From: Fistularia commersonii
Taxonomy: Eukaryota > Chordata > Actinopteri > Syngnathiformes > Fistulariidae
DNA: 64,000 nucleotides
Assembly (NCBI GenBank): GCA_037954325.1
Contig: JBBMNZ010000007.1
Coordinates: 11,035,001 to 11,099,000, forward strand
Direction: 5' to 3'
Below are positions 35,818 to 48,215 of the stretch, piece after piece (position 1 is the first letter of the stretch; each line of letters opens with the position of its first letter). Both the position numbers and the translations under genes were made by a program. The notes below the pieces were generated by a model, which searched no databases, was not told the origin of the DNA, and saw nothing but the letters and a program-made list of their open reading frames with translations.

Positions 35818-38235
35818 CATTGATTAGAAATACTTTCAGGATATTACGGTGCAAAGCGTGTTGATTTTTTTTTTTTCAATTTACTAGCCCATTATCAGTG
35901 AGACAAGTATACCGCTCGGTGATTTAAAGAGGCCCCCGCTGTTCCCTCCACCCTCCAATGCTAATTTTAAAAGTAGTCAGACACCCGTCCATTCCCAATG
36001 TACCTGCGTATCACGCTTAACTCGCAAAATGTAAAAACGCTTTACTAAAGCAATCACCTGGTGTTACACTTATTACATTTTTTATCACAGCTGCATTATG
36101 ATTAGCTGATAAAGGAAATAAATAAAAAGGTGGATCCATCATGAACATCCTTTGTGCGGTAAAACTGAATTTCTTCAAAACTGAGAGGAAGAAGTCGAGC
36201 TAACTCCACCTCTCTTTCCCCCCGTTCTGGCCCCCGTGCTGTGATTCTTATTGATTTCTGATGGACATATCTTTTTACAACTGTAATAATAAGTTCAGCA
36301 TTGGCCCAATGATATAGCACACAATGCTGGAACCCCACCCCCACTTCTGGTCGTGGGTTGATAGCTTCGGCCACCCTCGGCGGAGGAGCGAGGGATCATT
36401 CAGAGGTGAGATTGGGCTCTGAGTCCCTGGGTACCACCGCGCAACAGCATAGCTGCCATTTTCCCAGCGAAACCCTCCTTTTTGATTATATGCTTCAATA
36501 TTGCTGCTGTCCTCATACCGAGCACCTTTTTTTTTTTTTTTTCTCTTCCTCAGATAACCCTAGCGTTTTATTTTATCAACTGACGGGGTGAACTCCGTCA
36601 CACTGTGCGAGGTGGTGCCACTTTGTATTAGACGAAGTAAAGTGACACTGTGCTCTTCCTGACATTAATATTGATCACCGTGTCAGTAAACACTACAACT
36701 TTACTCGGCTGCAAATTGAACCCCTAACACTCGTCCAACCCTCTGTCTCTCTCTATGGACTCCCTTTCCCCTCATTATCATGCAAAAAAAGAAAAAAAGA
36801 AAAATAGATTGTCATTTCTGCCTCAAGGAGAATACAACAAGTAGATTAATTTAGCAATATCATAATGGGGATAGTGTAATGAGCCTGTCAATCACAGAGT
36901 GGACAGTGTCTGACAGAGGAAATACGCCCAGGCAGCAGAATTACTTCACTAATAGATTGGAATGGGGGAGGTAGGGGATGGGGGAGTGTAAGACGGGTCC
37001 AAAAAGCGTCAAGCTTTGCAGGGAGGGACGGCTACGGCTTCCGGAAGGGTGACACATCCAAAAAAAAAAAAAAAAAAGCCTTTTAAGAGGAAAAAAAGAA
37101 AAAGGATGCAGAGTTTTATTTCTAATGTGGTGACACCCAGAAGTAAGTTGTCAGAATTGAAATTATTATCCAGGGTCAACTGTAGTGCGGCATTGTGCAG
37201 ATGTCTATTGATTGAGCCAACGAAAGCATCCATTCATGAAATGAAATTCCCATTAATGGCACGAGTGATGAAAGTAAATTCTTTATTTAATGGCAGCAAA
37301 CGAAAGAGGCATATCCGGTATATGCAAGCCTACCGCCTTATCTCATCTCCCTGTCACTGGTATCCTATTATCTCCTTGATTTTCCACCATACCGGAGGTC
37401 AAGGACCCAGAAGTGACACCAATTCATGTCAGACATCCATCACATTGCTTAACCTAATAATTTATTACGGAGCTTTGAAATGATCATTTCTAAATAGCAC
37501 GCATAGGATTGAATAGCTCCGCTACCTGCTGCTGTCCCTGGTTATTTACTTTGCAATTAAAAAAAGAAAACGTAAAAAATACATCTAAGAGGAAATATGC
37601 CCTCCCCTCGCCATCCCGCTTTTTCCGCCGCGAGTACGAGGGGGTAAATTCACTTGTAATTGAAGCTGAGGTGATTTGTTTTATTTGACCAGCTGCTCTA
37701 TAAACCAACTGTTTTCAAGCGGTCGTTCAGCTAACCCGAAAGAGTTTTTCGCAACTCAAGACAAATGGGCCATGTAACGACTCTTTGTTTTGAGGTGATC
37801 TACAGTTTAGGGGTTCAAACCAGGGAACATCTGCCTGCCCCAGTATCTTCCTCTGCATCGTGTGCGTTTGCGATACCCACGCGAATGTTTGCGTTGGCCC
37901 GCGCCTCGGAGAGACCGATCGATAAGAGCAGACATTAATTTTCCAGTTTTTTTGTTCCACCATGAAGGGGTGAATTTCAACCCAGCTATTGATTGGGCTA
38001 AAGGCCTTCACTGAGATTATTGCGATGCGGCCCTATAAAGCAGCTATTATCGGAAAATGTTTGGTGTCGTCTGTTTCTTTGTCCTCTGCGTGCATGGCTT
38101 ACCCTTCTCCAGAGCAGCCTTTGCTGCAAAGATTCAGCTTCCATTCAAACTCATCTGTGTACCTGAATATAGTCGTCAGTCAGCCTTGAGGTTTACTGTA
38201 TTACTCCATAAATTGTTGTAATGTTGTGGGAGGAT
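35818..38235. other. Unassigned noncoding block
   Basis: Poly(T) at 36528-36542 and poly(A) at 37060-37077 are the only simple repeats. A 155-codon frame at 37016-37483 begins with a lysine run encoded by the A tract and has no domain. Confidence 0.5.
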
Positions 38236-38239
38236 GAAT

Positions 38240-38835
38240 AGTTGTGAAAGAGGACCACACATGCAGTATTAGCTTTGAGAATGCTGGTAGAGAAGTAGAA
38301 GCTCAAGGGGAGCTTGTTGTGGCTTTGTGAGTGCCAAGAGAGGAACTCTGGTATTGTATGTGGAAGTCTGGATCGGCAGAGAAGTATGTTAGACTGGTGC
38401 AAGAGATGTATGCTAACTGTGAGACAGTGGTGAGGTGTGCTGTAGTTGTGACAAGTTCTAGCTGGAGGTGGGACTTCATCAGGGATCAACTCTGAGCCCC
38501 TTCTTGTTTGCTGTGGTGATGGACAGGCTGACAGATTAGGCTAGACAAGAATCTCCATGGACCATGGTGTCAAAGGAGCCGGACTGAGATGCTACAGAAG
38601 AGAAATGATGAATACATTGGTAGATGGATGCTGGAATTGGAACTGGCAAGCAGAAGGTCTCAAGGAACACCAAAGAGAAGATTTATGGATGTAGTGAGAG
38701 AGGATATGAAGGTAGTTAGTGTGAGAGAAGAGGATCCAGAGAATAGGCAGAATAGGGTTAGATGAAGAAGGGTTGATTTGCTGTGGTGACCAGTAAAGGG
38801 AAAAGCCTAAAGAAAAAGAAGAAAAAGAAGGATGG
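38240..38835 (+). mobile_element. LINE fragment, family 1, internally deleted
   Basis: The first part matches the RT segment around the ALRML and PREELWYC boxes (gagaggaactctggtattgt), then GLHQGSTLSPFLFAVVMDRL. The text then jumps to a C-terminal part with RNDEYIGRWMLELE, PKRRFMDVVREDMK and a tail (gtaaagggaaaagcctaaag, then AAG/AAAG repeats). The jump removes several hundred bases present in the 43465 copy. Confidence 0.85.
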
Positions 38836-38925
38836 TGAATAGTTTTGTGTCTCAATGATGTATGAATGAAAAGTTGTTTGTCTATACATGTTATGTAAAT
38901 GATGGGTGGGTGGTTGCATATCTAT
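38836..38925 (+). mobile_element. V-SINE internal part, left of the Tc1 insertion
   Basis: Two to three decayed minisatellite units (gtgaatagttttgtgtctca, tatgaatgaaaagttgtttg) lie between the LINE tail and the Tc1 left end. The same SINE resumes at 40177. Confidence 0.7.
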
Positions 38926-40176
38926 ATACACGAACTGGCCAAAAATATTTACTCGCCTGCCTTGACTCGCATGTGAACTTAGTCGATCCCTCATTTCTAA
39001 TCCATAAGGTTCAATAGGACATTGGTCCACCCTTTGCAGCTATAACAGCTTCAACTCTTCTTGGAAGGCTGTCCACAAGGTTCACGAGTATGTTTATTGG
39101 AATTTTGGACCATTCTTCCAGAAGTGCATTTGTGAGGTCACATATTGATGTTGAACAAGAAGGCCTGGCTCTCAGTCTCCACTGTAATTCATCCCAAAGG
39201 TGTTCTATTCGGTTGAAGCAGGACTCTGTGCAGGCCAGACCAGTTCATCCACACCGGACTCTGTCATCCATGTCTTTATGGACCTTGTTTTGTGCTCTGG
39301 TGCACAGTCATGTTGGAAAAGGAAGGGGCCACCTCCAAACTGTTCCCACAAAGTTGGGAGCATGAAATTGTCCAAAATGTCTTGGTATGCTAAGGCTTTC
39401 AGACTTCCTTTCACTGGAACTAAGGGGCCACACCCAGCTCCTGAAATATAACCCCACACCATAATCCCCCCTCCACTTAACTTCACACTTTGCGCAATGC
39501 AGTCGTACAAGTACCGTTCTCCTGGCACCAAACCCAGATTTGTCTATCAGATTTGCCAGATGGAGAAGCGCGATTCATCACCCCAGAGACTGCATCTCCA
39601 CTGTTCTAGAGTCCTATTGTGGAATGCTTTACTCCACTGCGTCCAACGCGCTGCATTGCACTTGTGATGTGTCCGATGCAGCTGCTCGGCCATTGAAACT
39701 CATTCAATGAAGCTCTCTGCGCACTGTTCTTGAGCTAATCTGAAGGCCACATGAAGTTTGGAGGTCTGTAGTGATTGACCCTGCAAAAACTCTAGGCAAT
39801 GTCTTTGCACGATGCGCCTCAGCATTCGCTGACCCCGCTCAGTTAGTTTATGTGGCCTACCACTTCGTGGCTGAGTCGCTGTCTTTCCCAAACATTTCCA
39901 CATTCTTATAATATAGTTGACAGTTGACTGTGGAATATTTGGCAAGTGAGGACATTTCCAGACTGGATTTGTTGCACAGATGGCATCCTATCACAGTTCC
40001 ATGTTGGAATTCACTGAACTTCTGAGAGCAACCCATTCTTTCACAAATGTTTGTAAAAACAGTCTGTATGCCCAGGTGCTCGCTTTCATACACCTGTGGC
40101 CGTGTGAGTGATTGGAACACCAGATTCTGATCATTTGGATGGGTGAGCCAATACTTTTGGCCATATAGTTTATGTG
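38926..40176 (-). mobile_element. Tc1-type transposon, complete in outline but inactive
   Basis: Terminal inverted repeats are recognisable: tggccaaaaatatttactcg at 38936-38955 and its partner ending cttttggccat at 40153-40163. The minus strand encodes a Tc1 transposase in pieces: an N-terminal helix-turn-helix part with PQSTVNYII and GRPHKLTERGQRMLRRIV (39945-39780), then the catalytic part with GGGIMVWGYISG and FQHDCAPEHK (second Asp near 39307). A short deletion at about 39210-39225 replaces the expected DLNP box after PAQSP, shifting the final EHLWDEL region out of frame. The size of 1.25 kb is usual for Tc1. Confidence 0.9.
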
Positions 40177-40515
40177 TGCATGACTGAGTGGATTATTCTA
40201 TGTCACTACATGATGTATGAATGATGGACTGGACAGTTGTATTTCCCCTTTATGATATTTGAATGATAGAATGAATGATTTTTTATCTCTGTTTGACGTT
40301 TGAATGTGGGAGTGAATGGCCGTATGGTTGCTCTATGATGTGCGAATGACAGAGTGAGAGGTTTTATATCTCTATGTGTGACATGACAGGGCGAATGCCA
40401 AATGAGACCCTGTCATCAAGTGGTGGCTGATCCAGGGTGAATCCCCCTCTGGCGAGTCTTCAGCCTTCCGAGTACATGGATTAGCAGCATATATAATGAA
40501 ATAATGAATGAATTA
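40177..40515 (+). mobile_element. V-SINE internal part and 3' end, right of the Tc1 insertion
   Basis: About five minisatellite units (gaatgatagaatgaatgatt and similar) are followed by gatccagggtgaatccccct, a worn final segment and an (atga)n tail. Together with 38836-38925 this is the most expanded internal array in the window. Confidence 0.75.
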
Positions 40516-43464
40516 ATTTATAAAGATTGATGCTGAAGACAGTAATCCATCACAGAGCTTTCGGGCAACTGGCGCAAGACCAGTTGGCCAACTGGTTGCT
40601 GGGGAGAACAGCGAGTGGAGAAAGTTAAGGAACATTATAAAGGAGCATGTACAGCCATTTGTACAGACGTGCCGCCTTTTCACCGATTTACAGTTTATCT
40701 ACAGATGCTGGAGTCACTCCACTCTTTTCTTCACTTTTTTTAACATTATTTCGATCTGATTTTTATTTGATTCATATGGTACCCTCAATGAACTCATATT
40801 TATATGTTTATATGTTTATAGAGGCTGGATCTGTTACCCCTTGTGAAGAAAATTTTATTTGTCCCTTGGGGAGGGGTTAGATAGACTCTAGTGTCCATAA
40901 TCATTTAGAACGGGTAATCGTGTTTGCAGCCGTTGGTCATCAACAACTGTGATCAGGTCAAAAAAAAAAAAACAGCTTATTTGCCGATCAGAAAGGTCTG
41001 GCAGCCTGGGGTTCATTAGAAGCACCCTTAGTGTTCATAGTCAAACTGGAATTTACTCCGATGGAATCAGAACAAACGCGCTGACGGTTTCCCTCCGTGA
41101 TGTTATGGGTGAACGCTGTCCTCACATGAGTGACGCTGTCAGCGGTTTTCAGATGTCACACGCCGCTGGAAATAGCTTTAACTAACGGACGGGGCTTGTA
41201 CTTGTTCCGTAGTCGTCTGGATCTGTTTTAAATTACACGTCTGATGGATTTGTTATGAATTGTGACATGTGTGAACCTCTAGTGGCCAGACTCTCCCGAA
41301 CAGTGAAAAAATGAAAAAAAAAAAAAAAAATCTGGTGATGTGTTCGTGTCAGGCAAAATCAATCAATGGAAATGTTCCAGATATCTGCAACTCCCTAAAA
41401 CTAATTCCCAACTTGTTAATATTGGCCTTTAGAGGCGGAAAAAAAAAGCTTGGTTGCATGATGAACTGAGCTCCAGCTCAAAGTAATTAAAAGTAATTAG
41501 AATTGAGAAATTAATTACTCCACCTTAGTTATTTCCCCAATGATGAAATCTGTAGAGGACTGAAAAGGCCTTGTGTGGCTTTTGACATTTCCGTCATGTA
41601 GTTCCCTCTAATTCCTGAGTAGCTACATAATAATTACTATGGTTATACAACCTGTCCCCGGGCTAGGAGGCTTGACCTTCCCCCGCCAATAACATGTTCA
41701 TTTGGCTAAGCGTGGAAAAGGGATTGTCATTTATTTATTCAGTCATTCATTCTGTTTTCTTTAACACAGCAGCAAACACATCTTCACACACGGGCCACAT
41801 TCCCGGTGGATGTGTGTGATTGTAAAAGCGCACATGAGCTTCCATTTTTGTTCTAATGTGTGCATATATTTTATTTATTTATGTGTGTGTACGTGCATGA
41901 GTATATTAGTGTATACATATGTTTTTTTGTTTATTTTTAAACCGCATTGTCACTTTTAGTGTATTATTTTAATCGTGTCCTTGGATCTACATTTTGTGTA
42001 TATGTAAATCTCTGTAGGGTGTCCTTGAATGTTTTATAGGGTGCCTCAAACAAAAAGTATTTTTATTATAATTAGTCTTTCTGACCGAAAGGAAGGTCAA
42101 AAACATTATATTTTATGTATGTATTTATTCATTAAATCATGTATCTATTAATTATATTATATTATATTATATTATATTATATTATATTATATTATATCGT
42201 ATTATATCATATTATATTATATTATATTATATTATATTATATTATATTATATTATTTTATATTATTTTATATTATATTATATTGTTATATCATATCATTA
42301 TAAAAGTATATTATCCTCATTATTATTAGTAGTTTTCTTAGTAGTATCATTTATTTTTATTTTATTTTATTTACTTTTTTTATTTACTTTTTTTTTTCTT
42401 TTCTCCACACCACTGCACTGCATCTTTTTGGACTCGGAAAGAAAAGACTTGGGAGGTCTCCGCGGGCAATTTCACAAGAACACAAACACTTAGCCGCCGT
42501 GGTGTCGACGATGGAGGTGGGGGGCAGGAGGGGGCAGGAGAGAAACCCACTCAGCTTTGGTCCTCTCAGACCAGAGTCTGGTCTAATGGGAATCTTATGG
42601 CTGGATGCACCTCGGCATCGGGACGTATGGAGGCCTGGTGAGAACGTTCCCACAGCAGACAAGGAGGCTACACTCAGAGGAAAATTGTATAGCGGTTGGA
42701 GGATGGAGCGGAGAGAGTCGAGAGAGGGGAAATGAAACATAATTGGGGTGGCGATGGAGGACAAGCAAACACTATTGTGTTCATTTTCTTGTAGGATCTC
42801 GGGCTTTTCTCCGCATGTGCATTGTTTGCACATGGTGGTTTGCACAATCAAGGAAGGAAAAAAAAACACTGAAAATTGACAATTTCTGTACACTCCTCTC
42901 GCGGTGATTATTTCCCTCTTGCTGACAGATGACAGTCTCAAAACTCGGCTTGTATGTTTGATCTCTGCTCTGAGGCTTGGCATTGGCAACACGTTCCTCC
43001 TCTGGAAAAACGCGATGATAACGCCAAAAAAAATGGTTCCTGCCTCTTAAGTGTTCTTGAAATGTTTCTTCCTCTGAATATATTAGGGGATTAGAGATTG
43101 TACATAACGTGATTATGAACAAAGCAGCAGTGCGAGCAAAGAAACACTCACGCATACACACAGACACACACACACACACAGACACACACACTGGAGAAAG
43201 ACAAGTTGAGGGATAAACAGAAATTATGAGAAGGATTAAGAGATTTCTCAAGAAAGATTTTCTTTTTTCATTCATGGAATCAATGCAGGTACAACATAGC
43301 TTCCATTTAAAGACACCTGAAGAAGGTATATTTTTGCACATTTGATTTTTTTTCCCCTTCTTTCTAGGAGTGCTATAATGACCGTATTAAGAGTTGCATG
43401 AAATAGATGTATAATAACCAAGGGTTATTTTTTCTCACATGTTGAAGCATTTTAGAGACAGAAA
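40516..43464. other. Unassigned block with a long pentanucleotide repeat
   Basis: Apart from the 42150-42283 array and A runs (40960-40971, 41314-41330) nothing could be named. The longest open frame of the window (202 codons, minus strand, 42992-42384) lies here; it has no domain and no splice or family signals, and I treat it as chance. Confidence 0.5.
42150..42283. repeat. (ATTAT)n array
   Basis: About 27 pentamer units with a few substitutions toward the right end. This is the longest tandem array in the window. Confidence 0.95.
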
Positions 43465-44120
43465 TAACGATGGAATATGTTTGCAGATGACATTGTGATA
43501 CATAGCGAGAGCAGGGAACAGATGGAGGAAGATCTGGAGGGATGGACGTAGGACCTTGGGATGAAGGCTGGGGATGAAGGTTGGAAGACAGAATATATGT
43601 ATGTGAATGAGAGGGAGCCGAGCGGAATGTTGTGGGGACATGGAGTGGAGAAAAAGAAGGTGGAGGATCTTACGTTCCTGGGGTCGACATTTCAGGGCAA
43701 TGGAGAGGGGGAGAAGAGCTGTGGGCAAGCAAGTTGGAGCAGATGGAGGAAAAAATCGGGGTTGATAAAAGAGTATCAGTAAGGACGAAGGGAAAGGTGT
43801 GGAAGACAGTGACGACACCAACGATCGGGGAACGCTGAGGAAAAGACAGCAGAGATGAAGATGTTGAGGGTCTCTTTGGGGGTGAGGAGGATGGACTGGA
43901 CTGGGAACAAGCCCATTACCTGTTAGATGATTTGTAGATGAAGTCAGAATAAAATGGTTGGAAGATCTGGGTGGACGGATGCTGAGGTCACAACTGCCAG
44001 GTGAGAGGACTACGGGGAGGCTAGAGAACAGATAATGGATGGAGAGAAGGGGTTGCAGAGGAGAGGGTTAGATAGAGGCAGATGATTTGCTGTGGAACAG
44101 CTGAAAGGAAAAGAAGATAT
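43465..44120 (+). mobile_element. LINE fragment, family 1, with catalytic FADD box
   Basis: MFADDIVIHSESREQMEEDL (43477 onward) includes the RT catalytic box, FADD at 43480-43491. A frame then runs through TEYMYVNEREPSG and VEDLTFLGSTFQGNGE to SWSRWRKKSG, and later pieces reach the C-terminus and a gaaaggaaaagaaga tail. Stops (for example after the GWT segment) show it is dead. The 5' part, including the first catalytic Asp, is missing. Confidence 0.85.
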
Positions 44121-44187
44121 CATAGAATAGAAATAATCACCCGCGTAGCAATGTTATCACAAATATACATATAAAAAATCATCCACA

Positions 44188-44455
44188 CCATGAAGTCTGC
44201 GCGCAGTTTGCACATTCTCTGTATAGGTTCTCACTCCAGCTTCCTCCCAAAACCCCCGGGAGGGTCAACTGAAAACTCAGACTTGTCGGTCTGTGCCAAA
44301 TGGCAGAGCGACTTATTACATGTTTCTGTGTGGCCCCGTGATTGACAGGTGACAGCTCCGGATTAAACGATTGGCCAGCGTCAGCCGTGATTGGTTTCAC
44401 ACCCCCGACCGCCAAGACCCTGTGTAGAGGATAAGCGGTAAAGGCATTGAAGTCA
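44188..44455 (+). mobile_element. V-SINE copy, diverged
   Basis: The core (tttgcacattctctgtatag, agcttcctccc) and the 3' part (gtgattgacaggtgacagct, agaggataagcggtaaaggc) are present. The head is missing, and the middle differs from the other copies with no minisatellite. Confidence 0.7.
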
Positions 44456-47400
44456 GGCGGCAAGGAAAGGTTGAATAAAAGTCCAGAATTGACAAACAAA
44501 GCGGTCTTTTAGTCACATTTTATTTAAACTCCCTCAAACACAGCTCCCTTGACTTTAAAAGCCAGCCTTTTTTTTTCCATGCCGGAAGGCTACTCATTGG
44601 GGTTTGGACGTTGTACTGAGCACCGGCTGATTGTATTGAGGTTCCGGGGAAAGAAACTAAGCGCAGAGAGAGTAGAACCAGGTCCAGAAAACACAGGTGG
44701 TCAGTGAACAGATTCCAACTCCAACTTCGGTTTCTCTCAATCAATCGAAGTCCATGAGGATTGTGACAAAGAAGAACCCCGGCCCGCTCCTCCTCCCGGC
44801 TATTGTTGACAGCTTTCAGCCTGTTAGCCAAAATCATTTATCGTAAATTATTAAAGACGTGCAACGTGTTTTAGTCATTTTACATGTTGGGTTTAATATA
44901 CTCAGTGGGACTCGGGGTTTTGCAAGTGGGGGAAGTTGATAAAAAAAAAAAAAAACAACCTTAACGTCAGACAAAAGGCAGAAAAAAACTGGGAGGCATG
45001 GAAAGGGAGCGAATAGGGTCACATTCTTGTTGCACAGCCTTTTTAATCCAGCAGACTTGCATCACAGGGACTTTCAGACAATAAAACACGCCCGCAACCC
45101 ACTCGCGCCCCAAGCAGAGTGTGTAATTAAACTAAGCATCGCAGGAAAAACACGAATAAAAGTTTGCATTGCTTTTGCAAAGGCTATAACCGTAATGTGA
45201 TCTGCGGATTCTACATTTCCGTTCCGGACATTTTCAGCTTTCGAGACTCGGTTTGGATCTTGATTGAATCATTTTTTTCCTTTTTTTTTTTTTTTTTTTT
45301 AATTAGAGAGAAACAAATCAGACATACGCACACACACACATATGTGTTCATTAATGCTGTCACTAATGCGATACCAGGGAAGGAAAGTTAATCAAAAGAG
45401 AATATATTGAAACTGTCTGTCTTTAATTTCCCTCATGAACACTCTTTTTGATTTTGTTGAAATAAATTCCGTTTGGTTTACCTGAGATTTACCTGGAAAT
45501 CAGGGTTCATTTTGGAAACCAAGACGCCCCCCCACCCACCCACACACACACATCTTGTTTAAAGAAAAAGAAACACATCGGATTTCAGTCTTTTATTCAG
45601 AGCAGGTAGCATTTGGAAGGGAAGGATTTGATGAAGATGCATCGGGTTTTCATGTTTTCCCGTGTATTTCAAAAATGTTCGTGCCACTCACCGCGTAGTG
45701 CAGGTGTGATATGAGGTCAGGTAGCCTGATTGTCCTCTATTATTGCAATAACTTAAAATCGATTGGACAAAATATATAAGTGGATGAATAAGTGGATTTT
45801 TTTTGTCCTTAAAATCAGCTGCTCTCAGCGACTGCTCCATCAGACCGCTACATCACAGAAGGCGCCATGACCCATATATTGTTCCGGTTCCCCCTGCCGC
45901 CGCTGCCGTCACTGGGTGATGTGCGCCATTAAATGACTCCTTTATTGACACCATAGGACATGATGTCATCATTCTGTATGCTTATGGAAGTGTCCTCCAC
46001 GTTGAGCTGCTTTAACTCGCTGTTCAGTCGAGGTTATCGTCCATGATCGGCAGACCCCTGGCCGATGCTATACGGGGATGCATCATCTGATATGCACACT
46101 TTGGTTTTGGCAAAATCCAATCGCCAATCATAACGATGGCGGTTCCATACGTCTGGTCGCACGTCCGAGTGTCCTCAGATCAGATGCCGTTGCTCCCGAT
46201 GGGCCAGTTAGCACCTTGCATGAGAGCTCTACTGCCATCGGTGTGTGAATCTATGTACTTTGACACCATTTAGCATTCTCTGAAAGCAATAATCAATTCA
46301 ATGATCCTGTCTTTGGTCCTTGTTCCGGTCTCCGCCTTTCCTCTGCCTGTTTTCAGTCCCCTTTGGAGATTTTACTCCTTCCAGCCGTTGCTTCTTGACA
46401 GCTCGCGTCGAGTGGAGTTGTTGTAACCTTATAGCAAGGTTACCAATGTGGAGCGGTGGGTCTTTAACACGACAGTGACTCACTAGAGCCTCTTTGAACC
46501 ACTACGAGATAAGACTCGCTGAAGGTAAAATTATTGAGTACAAATGACAAATGACCTTTACGCTTCATGGGACCTGTCATATTTGTTTTTTCAGGATGCT
46601 GGACGTGTTGACGGCGGAACAGTCCGCGCTTTGGTTACATTTGTAGTCAAAAGGCGCCAATGATTTGCGCCCGACCAAAAGAGAGTCCCACGTAAAGCCG
46701 TCCTGATGATTCAGACACGGGCGAGATTGGTATGCTTACGCTCAGTGATAATCCATCACATGCACTGACGGCGACCCGCTGGTAAGGCCATGGCCTGTTT
46801 TCCACCACAAGACCACATGTACTGACGAATCAAAACAGAAAATATTTCGTTTGCATACAATATGCAGGAGGGTGGACGGGTGCACAGACAGAATTCCAGA
46901 TGAGGGAGCTTCTGGCTTAGGTTTTTGGTCGATCCACCCCTCCAGATCCTATTGCCCTTTTTCTTTTCATTTGTTGAATTCATAGGCTACCTAGCTCTTT
47001 CTTCCCCCATCTCTCTCCCTTTCTCCCATCCAAGGCTCCGGATACAAAGCACCAGCCACCCATGAGATGAGTGATTTTGTAATTATACAGCCTCCAGCCC
47101 AGGCAAAAGGGGTCTATGCCAATGGTGGACAGTGGACTCTGCATGTTAGAGCACAAAGGCAAATCCGGCAGAGGCGAGAGACACAGAGAGAAAGAAAAGG
47201 ACCAAAAAAACAATGTTTTGGAACCGGTGCAGTTTTTTGGCAAAGCTATTTAAGAAAATTAATAAATGTACGGAGGAAGAGGCGGCCGTGTGCAGGCTCG
47301 TCTCAGGTCTGTGGGCGGAAGCTTCTGAGCTCTGTGGAGAAGCGGCAGTATTTGTATGTGTGAAAGGGAGCGGGAGCAAGGGAAGTGACGGATGGGGGGG

Positions 47401-47899
47401 TAGAGGTTTGAAGAAGGGGGTGGGGGGTGAGGGACGGGGGTGGAAAAGTAGCAATTAGTGTAATTAGGAGACCAACTTTAGCAAAGCACTGACAATATGT
47501 CACCTCTCATTATAACCCAAAAGCAAACACCGCAGCCTAATGCAAGGCAGCACCCATTCTCCAGATAGTTCCCCGTGTCAATGCAGATTTTGTTCTCCCT
47601 GGTCACGCCCAGCTGCATATCACTGACTCGGAGGAGTGTGGAGGGGGCCCGGAAACGGAGAGAACCAGAACAGTAGCCAGGTTTGAGTAGCTCGCAGAAT
47701 ATGGGATGTTTGACAGTCAAACAGGGAGGAAGTCGGGGTTCCCGTTTAACTACGGGGGTATTGATTTGTTGGGATGAATGAAATGTGCTAGTTTCTGCTA
47801 CAGAGCTAGTTTGAGCGAGAGGATCAGGTGTCGCGGCCAGTTGGAGATCATGTTCAGGCAATTGTTGGGGAGCAGTGGGTGATTTGTCTAAAATTAATT
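44456..47899. other. Unassigned noncoding block
   Basis: Contains T and A runs (45279-45300, 44940-44955), short CA runs and a G-rich patch (47391-47443). Open frames of 100-127 codons on both strands near 47.1-47.9 kb have no domain. Confidence 0.5.
47391..47443 (+). repeat. G-rich patch with quadruplex pattern
   Basis: Runs of three to seven G recur with short spacers across about 50 bp, the third such patch in the window. Confidence 0.75.
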
Positions 47900-48215
47900 A
47901 CACAGTGGCAGCATGCTGGCACACGGACCAGTGCTTCTGCCTCACTGCACGAAGGTTCCTGGTTTGATTCCGACGGGGGGCCTTTCTGCGGAAGGATCTC
48001 TAATTTCTTTCCAAAATACAAATTCCTGAAATTGACTCATCAAAGTTGCCCAGATGGGTGAATAAAAGGATGAACGGTTGTCTCTATATGATGTGTGAAT
48101 AAGAGGGTGAATGGTTGTATGTCACTATATGATCCTATGACTGGTCCAGGGTGAACAATGACAGCTGGGATAGACTCCGGCATCCCCTGACCGCAGGATA
48201 ATACATGCATGAATG
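47900..48215 (+). mobile_element. V-SINE copy, full outline with shortened core
   Basis: A head-like accagtgcttctgcctcact, a B box ggtttgattccgac (47960-47973), two minisatellite units, gactggtccagggtgaacaa, cagctgggatagactccggc and an (atga)n tail appear in order. The core between 47985 and 48055 is replaced by unrelated-looking text. Confidence 0.85.

Noticed and set aside
36296..36370. tRNA-like wording near tggtcgtgggttgat
   Set aside because: No A box at the right spacing and no cloverleaf; not a tRNA gene or a placed SINE.
37016..37483. 155-codon frame on the + strand
   Set aside because: Starts with a lysine stretch encoded by a poly(A) run and has no family resemblance.
38926..40176. 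Active transposase gene
   Set aside because: The transposase is split among frames and its last acidic residue is out of frame.
42384..42992. Longest open frame (202 codons, minus strand)
   Set aside because: No recognisable domain, poor complexity at both ends (KEKKK, FFFP), no splice or family signals; a frame of this size is expected by chance on two strands of 64 kb.
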